Made by a program: the position numbers and the translations under genes
Shown here: piece after piece, positions 1 to 7,082 of the stretch
Position numbering within the stretch: the first letter of the stretch is position 1
How the letters are laid out: each line of letters starts with the position of its first letter
Assembly (NCBI RefSeq): GCF_012295525.1
Contig: NZ_CP051167.1
Coordinates: 2,976,001-3,040,000, forward strand
DNA length: 64,000 nucleotides
Reading direction: 5' to 3'
DNA from: Oxynema aestuarii AP17
GTDB lineage: Bacteria; Cyanobacteriota; Cyanobacteriia; Cyanobacteriales; Laspinemataceae
The notes under the pieces: model-generated
The model's database searches: none
What the model saw: only the letters and a program-made list of their open reading frames with translations
Told to the model about the DNA's origin: nothing

Positions 1-191
1 GGTTGATAGTGAAGTTGCATCACTTGATTGATGCTTAACGTTTCTAAAGCGTAGGTTTTACCCTGAAGGTCTACGAATTCGACCTCAAATACATCGGGTT
101 CGTAAACTTCAACAATCGTACCGACTTGGCCTTTATAAAGGTTAAATTTAGGTAAATCTTCCGTTAGGGCAACGACATCTAAAAGTTTCAT
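1..191 (-). CDS. DUF4926-type small protein (C-terminus outside window)
   Basis: The frame starts at an ATG (191-189) and gives 63 residues before the window edge, so the C-terminus is missing. It begins MKLLDVVALTEDLP and continues with YKGQVGTIVEVYEP and FEVEFVD, which is the pattern of the small DUF4926 family: one short beta-barrel-like domain of roughly 65-80 residues with no catalytic motif. It lies 18 bases after the DUF6883 gene on the same strand and is probably cotranscribed with it. From memory the two families often sit side by side in cyanobacteria, which suggests a toxin-antitoxin or toxin-immunity type pair. The function is unproven. Confidence 0.75.
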   Translation of the reverse strand, partial: MKLLDVVALTEDLPKFNLYKGQVGTIVEVYEPDVFEVEFVDLQGKTYALETLSINQVMQLHYQ

Positions 192-209
192 CCGGTGTTC
201 TCCTGGGGA

Positions 210-542
210 TTAGGTAATGTAACAGGTGATGAGCCGTGAGAAGTCTTCATTCTGCCTAATAATCCAAACACTTCTGATGATGGCACTTCTACTTTCCCGC
301 GTCATTTCAAAGTCAATCTGGTATTTCTGCCCGTAACTATTGCGATTAGTTGGGATAGCGTCTTCAGTTTTGAGAGCTTGGCGCAGAGCGACCCGTAGTT
401 CTTCAGCTTCTTCTAGCCCAATGCCTAGCGCAGATTGAAACACAATGGCTTTGTGCTGACCTTCCGAGTGATTTGGATTGAGTGAATAGCCCTCCAATTT
501 TTCAAACGGAATCAGTGCTAGATCGGGATTCGGTAGTTTCAC
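210..542 (-). CDS. DUF6883 domain protein
   Basis: This 110-residue protein starts with GTG at 542-540, and that codon overlaps the hsdS stop (GTGA), so translation is coupled to hsdS. It starts MKLPNPDLALIPFEKLEGY and carries LNPNHSEGQHKAIVF near residues 22-36, YGQKY near 70 and a C-terminal RSVWIIRQNEDFSRLITCY, the layout of DUF6883. Members occur as stand-alone proteins and at the ends of polymorphic-toxin-like proteins; no activity is established that I know of. Its place between an RM specificity gene and DUF4926 suggests a defence or addiction role, which is inference. Confidence 0.75.
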   Translation of the reverse strand: MKLPNPDLALIPFEKLEGYSLNPNHSEGQHKAIVFQSALGIGLEEAEELRVALRQALKTEDAIPTNRNSYGQKYQIDFEMTRESRSAIIRSVWIIRQNEDFSRLITCYIT

Positions 543-1858
543 GTCACCTCCTCAAGGACTTTTTCGGCATCTTTGATGCGGATTTCGCCAGATAAAAGTT
601 TGGGGAGGAGGGTGTCACGAGTTAAGGCCATAATTCTTGATTCATAGTTACTTTGAAAAATTTTGTTTCGGATAGACCCTACTTGCAACTCAAACTTATC
701 CAGAATTGCTGGCAAAGGAATAAGAATTTGAGCATCCGAAAATCTATCCGGTCGTACTGCGGGATAAGCACTACCATCAGCATTGAATGTCAAATAGTCT
801 ACAAATTCATCTGTTGTAACCCACGCATAAAGATATGATGGAGGAATTGCTTTAGGTGAAAGAACAACAAATCCAGTTGAAACTACCAAATTCTCTGGGG
901 GAGTATGAATAAATAAGTAAGATCTGCGATTTGGCCTTACTCCAGACCAAATTGTGTCACCATGCCGAACAAGCCTTTTTGCTCGACTTGGAGCATCAGA
1001 TAACTGATAAGCTGTCGTTTTTTCAAGACGACCTGTTGTAACAGAAGAAATATCGACATACTGAATTACTTGATGCGAATAATTCTTGGTAACACTACGT
1101 GGGTTTACCTTAACTACTTGCTTTAAAGTTTCAACTTTCCACCCCTTCGGAATCTTACCCAGTGGCGAATCCTCAAAATCATCGGGAAACAGCGCCGCCG
1201 TTTCTGCATCCATGCCTGCGGGTTGTCGTCCGTCCATCTTGGCGCGAACGGGGTCGAAGTCGATAAACCAGGATTTGAAGATGGCACGGGCGATGCCCTC
1301 CAGCGTCCGGTTCATCTGCTGGTTCAGTTCGATTTTGTCGTCCAGGGTGCCGAGAATATGCGCGATCGCTTTTTGCTCAGATATAGAAGGAAAACTAATT
1401 AAAGTCGATTTAAGAACTTCTGTATTTATTCTACCTGTTCCATGAGAGGCTGAATCGACTAACCCCATTAAATAAGGCTTAAACGCTAAAAGCCAATATA
1501 CTAAAAAGCTTTTGTCAATTATAGATTCATCAGGAATAATGGCTTTAATATCTTGATTAAATGCCATGTCTTGCATAACGATAGAAATTGGTACATCTTT
1601 ATGAAGAGTCATGCCTCTAACTAGAATTAATATAGACCCTTTTGGTGCTATTCGGGTTCCATTACTAGCACCTTTAGAAGTAATACGATCTTGAGTCTCA
1701 TACAAACGAAAAGTTTTTAAATCTTTGGCACTAGCCCAACAAATATTTCCATTCCAATAATCAGGATTTCGTTTTGAAGGCGTTCCACCTGACAGCATTA
1801 ATACACATTCATCTAAAGTTTTTTCTGTCCATTTGTTTTTAATACTAGAAGTAGTCAT
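539..1858 (-). CDS. hsdS: Type I restriction-modification specificity subunit HsdS
   Basis: The 439-residue protein has the usual HsdS plan. A first target-recognition domain (about residues 1-180) begins with KWTEKTLDECVLMLSGGTPSK. A central helical conserved block follows (about 170-245, with LNQQMNRTLEGIARAIFKSW and VRAKMDGRQPAGM). A second target-recognition domain opens with LGKIPKGWKVETLKQVV, and a short C-terminal helical repeat closes the protein. HsdS chooses the DNA target and bridges HsdM and HsdR. The ATG at 1858 overlaps the end of an hsdM-like relic (1845-1949), as expected for a native hsdM-hsdS junction. Both domains look intact. No hsdR lies in the window, so whether this is a full restriction system cannot be judged here. 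Confidence 0.93.
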   Translation of the reverse strand: MTTSSIKNKWTEKTLDECVLMLSGGTPSKRNPDYWNGNICWASAKDLKTFRLYETQDRITSKGASNGTRIAPKGSILILVRGMTLHKDVPISIVMQDMAFNQDIKAIIPDESIIDKSFLVYWLLAFKPYLMGLVDSASHGTGRINTEVLKSTLISFPSISEQKAIAHILGTLDDKIELNQQMNRTLEGIARAIFKSWFIDFDPVRAKMDGRQPAGMDAETAALFPDDFEDSPLGKIPKGWKVETLKQVVKVNPRSVTKNYSHQVIQYVDISSVTTGRLEKTTAYQLSDAPSRAKRLVRHGDTIWSGVRPNRRSYLFIHTPPENLVVSTGFVVLSPKAIPPSYLYAWVTTDEFVDYLTFNADGSAYPAVRPDRFSDAQILIPLPAILDKFELQVGSIRNKIFQSNYESRIMALTRDTLLPKLLSGEIRIKDAEKVLEEVT

Positions 1859-1949
1859 ACCCCAACCCCCGCAAATTCTCTCGAATCACCTTCTCTAACC
1901 GTGCCGACTCTTTAAACTGCGCGTCCAACTTCTTCGTCACCGCCTGCAT
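1845..1949 (-). pseudogene. Relic of a second hsdM 3' end, upstream of hsdS
   Basis: A 34-codon open frame runs from an ATG at 1949 to a TAG at 1845 and overlaps the hsdS start. Its peptide (MQAVTKKLDAQFKESARLEK, then VIRENLRGLGYDYF) aligns with the last 31 residues of the intact HsdM encoded at 2645-4240, with about 20 of 31 identical. The DNA is clearly diverged, so this is not a fresh copy. It is best read as the tail of the hsdM originally paired with this hsdS, left behind when the upstream part was replaced by an hsdM plus toxin-antitoxin block. It begins 5 bases after the toxin stop. Confidence 0.8.
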
Positions 1950-1953
1950 TTAC

Positions 1954-2400
1954 TCACACCTCTAACTCACTTACTAACAAAATCTTTAACTCGGCTATGC
2001 GCTTTAGTTGAGCATCATTCGTCAGAAATGCCTGACAACCAGCATCTAATGCCGCTGCAATCTGAAAAGCATCTGGTAGTTGCAGACGATACCTTACCCG
2101 AATATCAGCAGCAGTTCTAGCAATCTCTGACGTGATGTTGACAAAATCAGCCGTGTCTTGACCCGTGATAATGTCAATAAACAATTGCTGCTGAGACAAA
2201 TTACTGTCTCGAAGCGGTAAAATTAAGCATTCAGCCAGTGTCACGGGAGAAGTAACCACACGAATCTGAGCCGATTTAATCCAATCAAATATTCCGTCCA
2301 TAATAGCGGAGTAACCCGGATTCATATCGACGTAATAGATAACAGGAGCAGAATCTAGAAACAGTCGATTGACCGATTGAAACGCTTCTTCAATCTTCAT
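1954..2400 (-). CDS. PIN-domain (VapC-like) toxin
   Basis: This 148-residue protein has the acidic residues of the PIN ribonuclease fold: Asp16 in LFLDSAPVIYY, Glu57 in VTLAECLILP, Asp110 in QLPDAFQIAAAL and Asp129 in FLTNDAQL. PIN toxins of type II toxin-antitoxin systems cut RNA with these residues and a divalent metal. Its start overlaps the stop of the upstream small gene by 4 bases (2397-2400), the usual antitoxin-then-toxin coupling. The pair is wedged between hsdM and the hsdM relic/hsdS, inside a type I RM operon. The RNA target is not predictable. Confidence 0.85.
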   Translation of the reverse strand: MKIEEAFQSVNRLFLDSAPVIYYVDMNPGYSAIMDGIFDWIKSAQIRVVTSPVTLAECLILPLRDSNLSQQQLFIDIITGQDTADFVNITSEIARTAADIRVRYRLQLPDAFQIAAALDAGCQAFLTNDAQLKRIAELKILLVSELEV

Positions 2401-2648
2401 GACCCCTCAAAAAGTCGTTTCTCCCGTTCATCCCACTCCTTCCGTAACTCATTGACCCACTCCTGAGCATCCTGCCCATTTAACAAATTGGGAGCAATGC
2501 CACGCAGTTCTTGCCAGCTTCGTTTAGGGTTGTGCTGGGTTAACGTCCGCCGCTTCAGTTGTTCTGTAGCGTGGCTAATCACCTCTAACTGTTCCTCAAT
2601 TGTAAGCTGCTCAATGTCCTGCAACACCTGCTTTAGCAATGGACTCAT
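2397..2648 (-). CDS. Antitoxin partner of the PIN toxin
   Basis: This 83-residue, charged, mostly helical protein contains [20 protein letters not shown] near the N-terminus and ends in a charged tail with [18 protein letters not shown]. Cyanobacterial PIN-toxin partners often look like this: a short helical N-terminal part and a flexible tail that wraps the toxin. I do not see a confident AbrB, MazE or ribbon-helix-helix motif, so the call rests mainly on size, position and coupling. Its ATG overlaps the hsdM stop (ATGA at 2648-2645) and its own stop overlaps the toxin start, so the three reading frames are translationally linked. Confidence 0.72.
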   Translation of the reverse strand: MSPLLKQVLQDIEQLTIEEQLEVISHATEQLKRRTLTQHNPKRSWQELRGIAPNLLNGQDAQEWVNELRKEWDEREKRLFEGS

Positions 2649-4240
2649 AGCCCCAACCTCCTCAAATTTTCCCGAATCGCTGCTTCTAGTTTGGCGCTTT
2701 CCTCAAACTGGCTGTACAACTTCTTAGTCAACCGTTCCATCTTCTCCTCAAACGGCTCATCGTCATCCTCCAATTCCTCCGCCCCCACATAGCGCCCTGG
2801 GGTCAACACATAACCATGAGAGGCGATTTCCTCCAGCGTCGCACTCTTGCAAAATCCCGGCACGTCCTCATACTCATCTGCCCCCGGTTCCCCGCGCCAT
2901 GCCTGATAGGTTCCCGCAATCCGGGCTAACTCTTCATCGGTCAGTTCTCGGTGCGTCCGGTCAATCAACACCCCCAACTTCCGGGCATCAATAAACAAGG
3001 TCTCGCCTTTGCGGTTGCGACAGGATTTATGACCGGCAGTGGGTTTGCCTGACTTATCCCGCGCCACAAACCACAGACACGCTGGAATCTGGGTAGTGTA
3101 GAACAACTGTCCTGGTAAGGCAATCATGCAATCCACCAAATCCGAAGCGATTAGCGCCTTGCGAATCTCGCCTTCCCCAGACTGGTTAGAACTCATCGAA
3201 CCATTCGCCAACACAAAACCAGCCATCCCGTTCGGTGCGAGGTGGTGGATGATGTGCTGGATCCAAGCGTAGTTGGCGTTTCCCTTCGGTGGCGTCCCGT
3301 ACTGCCAGCGCACGTCTTCTGCCAGCTTCTCGTTCCACCAATCGCTGATGTTAAATGGAGGATTTGCCAGAATGTAATCTGCCTTCAAGTCTTTGTGCAA
3401 ATCGTTGGTGAAACTATCCGCCTGTCTATCGCCGATGTTGCCATCTATCCCGCGAATGGCAAGGTTCATCAAGCACAGCCGCCGCGTCGTCGGGTTGGAC
3501 TCCTGACCGTAAATGGCAATATCGCCTTTGCGTCCCCCGTGCGCTTCCACGAATTTCTCAGACTGCACGAACATCCCACCGGAACCGCAGCAGGGGTCAT
3601 AGATTCGGCCTTTGTAGGGTTGAATCATTTCGACCAACAGCCTAACCACAGACTGCGGCGTGTAAAATTCACCGCCTCCCTTGCCTTCCTTCTCGGCAAA
3701 CTGTCCCAGAAAATACTCGTAAACTCGCCCCAAAATATCCTTGGAACGGTTCTCGGCATCGCCCAATCCGATGGTGCTAATCAGGTCGATGAGTTCTCCC
3801 AGACGTTGTTTATCCAAGTCGGGGCGATTGTAGTTGCTGGGTAAAACGCCTTTGAGTCGGGAGTTTTCTTTCTCGATCGCCGCCATCGCTTCATCAATGC
3901 GCTTGCCGATATCCGGTTGCTTGGCGCTGGCTTGAATTGCCGACCACCGCGCCTCTTTCGGCACCCAGAACATATTTTCGCCAAGGTACTCATCCCGGTC
4001 TTCCGGGTCGGTGTAGTCCGTTTCCTGCCTCGCCGCGAGGTTATCGTAGAGTTCCTGGAAGGCATCGGAAATGTACTTGAGGAAAATCAGCCCCAAAGTG
4101 ACGTGCTTGTATTCGGCAGCATCCATGTGGCCGCGCATCTTATCCGCAGCCGCCCACAAGGTTTGCTCGAAACCGAGATTGGCTCCATTGCCATTCTGCG
4201 TGTCGGTGGATTTAGTTTTAGTTTTCTTAGACCGGGGCAT
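2645..4240 (-). CDS. hsdM: Type I restriction-modification methyltransferase subunit HsdM
   Basis: The 531-residue protein has an N-terminal helical HsdM domain (about residues 20-150) and an N6-adenine methyltransferase domain. The AdoMet-binding motif DPCCGSGGM lies at about 215-223 and the catalytic NPPF at about 293-296, after [15 protein letters not shown]. Length is normal for the family. It is first in an operon running to the left edge and its stop overlaps the antitoxin start. Its C-terminal tail ([20 protein letters not shown]) is echoed by the relic at 1845-1949, so hsdM and hsdS in this operon may come from different ancestors. Confidence 0.95.
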   Translation of the reverse strand: MPRSKKTKTKSTDTQNGNGANLGFEQTLWAAADKMRGHMDAAEYKHVTLGLIFLKYISDAFQELYDNLAARQETDYTDPEDRDEYLGENMFWVPKEARWSAIQASAKQPDIGKRIDEAMAAIEKENSRLKGVLPSNYNRPDLDKQRLGELIDLISTIGLGDAENRSKDILGRVYEYFLGQFAEKEGKGGGEFYTPQSVVRLLVEMIQPYKGRIYDPCCGSGGMFVQSEKFVEAHGGRKGDIAIYGQESNPTTRRLCLMNLAIRGIDGNIGDRQADSFTNDLHKDLKADYILANPPFNISDWWNEKLAEDVRWQYGTPPKGNANYAWIQHIIHHLAPNGMAGFVLANGSMSSNQSGEGEIRKALIASDLVDCMIALPGQLFYTTQIPACLWFVARDKSGKPTAGHKSCRNRKGETLFIDARKLGVLIDRTHRELTDEELARIAGTYQAWRGEPGADEYEDVPGFCKSATLEEIASHGYVLTPGRYVGAEELEDDDEPFEEKMERLTKKLYSQFEESAKLEAAIRENLRRLGL

Positions 4241-4684
4241 TCAATAACCTAATGACAAATTGAACTAATGAGAGATCCGGGGGCGCTCTCACAGTATTAT
4301 CTCGTTCCCTACCGTCACTTTCAACTGGGGTGAGTTATGCGGTTGGAGAATCACGGGATTGATGGATTCGGAGTTTCGATCGGCCAAGATTGACCGAACG
4401 CAGCGATCGCGCGACAGCTTACAATAAAAGCGCGTTGATTGTTACCGTCAGCATCCCGCTCTAAAGAGACGGGGCTTCGTGCCTCTCCTTTAGTAGGGGC
4501 GTTTCGCGAAACGCCCCTACCCGTTTCGCGAAACGCCCCTACCCGTTTCGCGAAACGCCCCTACCCAACCTAAGCCCTTTGAGGGCTACGTCATCGGTAA
4601 GCGTTAAAGCTCCTACCTGGGGATACGTCGCCAGTCCCCTGCTCTAGAACCAAACCGTTAAACCGTCATACGAGGGGTAAGACA
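4241..4684. other. Intergenic region between hsdM and tsaB
   Basis: This 444-base divergent spacer separates hsdM (minus) from tsaB (plus) and must hold both promoters; no clear -35/-10 pair stands out. Its main content is the palindromic 22-base tandem repeat annotated separately at 4493-4566. I see no RNA gene and no convincing small ORF. Confidence 0.6.
4493..4566. repeat. Palindromic 22-bp tandem repeat (TTCGCGAA family)
   Basis: A perfect 28-base palindrome occupies 4493-4520: GTAGGGGC, then GTTTCGCGAAAC, then GCCCCTAC. The 22-base unit starting GTTTCGCGAAACGC then occurs three times in tandem (4501-4522, 4523-4544, 4545-4566). A diverged 28-base member of the same family lies inside the coding region of the MazG-like gene at 6730-6757. 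It looks like a small dispersed repeat that can expand in tandem; any folding role is inferred. Confidence 0.9.
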
Positions 4685-5422
4685 GTGCGGTTTGGAAAGT
4701 ACCGACCGATAACATTGGCGAGCTTCCAAACGTATCGAAGATTTTCCGTGACTTTGACTTCCCCACAGTTTGCCCTTTCCCTTCATACCAGCAGCCCCGA
4801 ACTCGGTCTGGCGATCGCCGACGCATCCGGACAGACGCGCTGTCAAACCTGGGATCTCGGTCGAGATCTCTCAGTTCGGCTTCATTCCAAGTTAGTCGAA
4901 TTTATCCGACCGCAAACTTGGCAAGATTTACAATATCTCGCCGTCGCTAAAGGTCCGGGAAGCTTTACCGGAACGCGCATTGGTGTAGTGACGGCGCGAA
5001 CCTTAGCCCAACAACTCGATATCCCCTTATTTGCCGTATCGACCCTGGAGGCGATCGCCTGGGATCTCCTGACGCCGAAATCCGGTCTGGACGCCTCGGA
5101 AACCGCGAAGGATCTCCCCAGGAGAATCGCGGTTCAAATGCGCGCCCAACGGGGTCAACTCTACGTCGCCCTCTACCTCTCTCCGGCGTCCCCCGATCTC
5201 GCTCTAAGCGCCGAACTGCCCGATACGGTCATGTCTCCCGAAGAGTGGGACCGTTACCTCGATCGCCTCCCCCATCCGTACCGACGGGCGATCGCCCCGG
5301 ACGCCCTAGGATCCACTGCTAGCGCGATCTTGGGCGTAGCCCGCCAACAATGGCAAGGGGGACAGCGCCCCCACTGGTCGGCGGCTTTACCCTTTTACGG
5401 ACAGCATCCGGTGGATGGATAA
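4685..5422 (+). CDS. tsaB: tRNA threonylcarbamoyladenosine biosynthesis protein TsaB
   Basis: The protein matches TsaB, the inactive ASKHA-fold partner of TsaD in making the t6A modification at position 37 of ANN-decoding tRNAs. Family landmarks are FALSLHTSSPELGLAIAD at the N-terminus and VAKGPGSFTGTRIGVVTART in the middle. The open frame starts at GTG 4685 (245 residues) with a GAGGGG a few bases upstream. Homology seems to begin only near residue 25, so GTG 4748 or TTG 4754 are possible starts. It is transcribed towards, and ends 70 bases from, the oppositely oriented MazG-like gene. Confidence 0.88.
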   Translation: MRFGKYRPITLASFQTYRRFSVTLTSPQFALSLHTSSPELGLAIADASGQTRCQTWDLGRDLSVRLHSKLVEFIRPQTWQDLQYLAVAKGPGSFTGTRIGVVTARTLAQQLDIPLFAVSTLEAIAWDLLTPKSGLDASETAKDLPRRIAVQMRAQRGQLYVALYLSPASPDLALSAELPDTVMSPEEWDRYLDRLPHPYRRAIAPDALGSTASAILGVARQQWQGGQRPHWSAALPFYGQHPVDG

Positions 5423-5492
5423 GCGACTCTCTTCCGATCCGGGGAAAGCGCGTAAACGGGGTTTGGACTCGACCGAACGCCCTGGGAGAGAA

Positions 5493-7082
5493 TCAGGGCA
5501 AAAATTCCAGAACGAAACGCAATTCGAGAGAACTCGATTCCCGGCGTCGGTCCGTTCGGTGCAGGTAGACGGGACAGCGAACGAGTGCAAATAAAGCCCG
5601 TTCGAGCACGGTCATCTGTAGCGATCGCGCGCGCAGCCGGGCGATCGCCCGCGACAGCAACACCTCCGTTAAAATCGGCTGACGGCACCAGTCGCACTCG
5701 GGAGCGCAAATCACCGATTTGGGAGCCACGCGATTCTCGTGGCCGGATCCCGTGCGAACGGTGTTTCCCACCGCTTCCCCCGTCGCCAAATCCAGCTCCC
5801 AAGAAGAACTCGGCACCTCGATCCGCAGCAGACCGACCAATCGCAAAGTACCCCCTTGCCACGATCGCTCCGGTTGCAAAACCCGCCCTTGAACTCCCGC
5901 GAGCAATTGCATGATTTCATAAGCTCCGGCGAGGCACTGCCAAAACAGGCGCCGCACGAAATCGTCCAGAGAAATCGGCTGCCCTTTCGACACCGAAAAG
6001 GCTCCGGGCAATTGATTTTCGCTACAGTCTGCCAGTTGGGAGGCGATCGCGACGACCTGACACAGGGGCGAATCCGGGGACGGATCGAAAGAGTTGCCGT
6101 CCGTCGTAGCGTTCTGTGCGAGTTGGCGCAGTAAGGGCGCGAACTGTTGCAAAGTCGCTTGTCGGAGAGGGCGGTGGGTGTCGATCTGCTCTGGAGATAC
6201 AGGGGCGATCGCCAGTTCGTGCAGGAGAGACGGGCGCTCGTCGTTTTCTGCCGCCGGATCGTGAGAGATAAACTCCACTTGTAAGTAAAGTCGAACCTGT
6301 CCGGAGTGCCACCGTCCGCCGGGTGCGAACAGTTCCACCGAGGTCGGCTCGAACCAGGGAGCCAGTTCGGGCGCGTGGGAGACGATCGCCCGCCGGAGGC
6401 GATCGAGTAGGTCGCCGACGGCGAACGGACGGTATCCGCCTCCCATTCCCTCGGAGTATAAAGTCGCGCTCAAATCCGACAGAGTACAAGGAGTGGTTTG
6501 AGAGGCAAAAGGGCGATCGCCCGTCAGGTCGAAATAACACGCCCCCGCCTCGGTGCGAACTTCCAAACCCACCACCACCTGGGCGGTGCCGACCGCTTCC
6601 CGGCGCGGATCCGCCGCCAGACGGGCCCGAACGCCGCCCAACCAAGCCAGCAGGGGTTCCGCACTGCCCAAGACGAGCCACAACAAGCGCGAAAGCAAGT
6701 CATGGAGGGCGATCGGGCCGGGGGCGATCGTAGGGGGGGTTCGCGAACCGTCCCTACGGTCAACGGTAAGGGAAGGCTCGGGGCGAACGAACGGGGCGGT
6801 TTTGAGGGCTTCTAAAACGTCATAAGCTTCTTCGAGGGCGTAAGGGGCTAAATTTTCCGGCGTCGGCGGCACATCCGAGGGCCATCCCCGTGCGGGCGAT
6901 CGCACCTGAGCCACCCAATCGGTCAGACCGTGCATCCGTTCGACAACGATGTCGGGAACGGAACTCGCCCCGGTTGGCAGCGTTTCGTTCGCCCGAGGGT
7001 CGAGCTTGAGAATCGCCTGACCGATAGCTGCCAGATCGGGACGAGAATCGGTCCAATTCAACGGAGTTTGCGCTTCGCTCAT
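5493..7082 (-). CDS. MazG-like protein coupled to a Ser/Thr kinase
   Basis: A protein of 529 residues of unknown function begins MSEAQTPLNWTDSRPDLAAI. Residues 67-93 (GWPSD, then TPENLAPYALEEAYDVLEAL) closely resemble the start of MazG nucleotide pyrophosphohydrolases, and LHDLLSRLL at 126-134 stands where the second MazG motif would be. The metal-binding set is only partly kept (EExxD, then a lone Asp), so catalysis is doubtful. A similar helix, LDDFVRRLFWQCLAGAYEIM, recurs near residue 415. Its ATG overlaps the stop of the upstream kinase gene by 4 bases, so the two are made together. A 28-base palindromic repeat encodes the linker between the two MazG-like motifs. A longer frame continues upstream through the kinase gene but is a shadow. 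Confidence 0.6.
   Translation of the reverse strand: MSEAQTPLNWTDSRPDLAAIGQAILKLDPRANETLPTGASSVPDIVVERMHGLTDWVAQVRSPARGWPSDVPPTPENLAPYALEEAYDVLEALKTAPFVRPEPSLTVDRRDGSRTPPTIAPGPIALHDLLSRLLWLVLGSAEPLLAWLGGVRARLAADPRREAVGTAQVVVGLEVRTEAGACYFDLTGDRPFASQTTPCTLSDLSATLYSEGMGGGYRPFAVGDLLDRLRRAIVSHAPELAPWFEPTSVELFAPGGRWHSGQVRLYLQVEFISHDPAAENDERPSLLHELAIAPVSPEQIDTHRPLRQATLQQFAPLLRQLAQNATTDGNSFDPSPDSPLCQVVAIASQLADCSENQLPGAFSVSKGQPISLDDFVRRLFWQCLAGAYEIMQLLAGVQGRVLQPERSWQGGTLRLVGLLRIEVPSSSWELDLATGEAVGNTVRTGSGHENRVAPKSVICAPECDWCRQPILTEVLLSRAIARLRARSLQMTVLERALFALVRCPVYLHRTDRRRESSSLELRFVLEFLP
6730..6757. repeat. 28-bp TTCGCGAA palindrome inside a coding region
   Basis: This 28-base imperfect palindrome (GTAGGG outer arm, GGTTCGCGAACC core, CCCTAC outer arm) has the same length and layout as the perfect palindrome at 4493-4520. 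It lies in frame within the MazG-like gene and encodes part of a polar linker (about residues 109-118, RRDGSRTPPT). Insertion or capture of a mobile short repeat at a tolerant loop is the simplest reading. Confidence 0.85.

Noticed and set aside
1..4240. A complete type I restriction system
   Set aside because: Only hsdM and hsdS are visible; no hsdR in the window, so restriction cannot be claimed.
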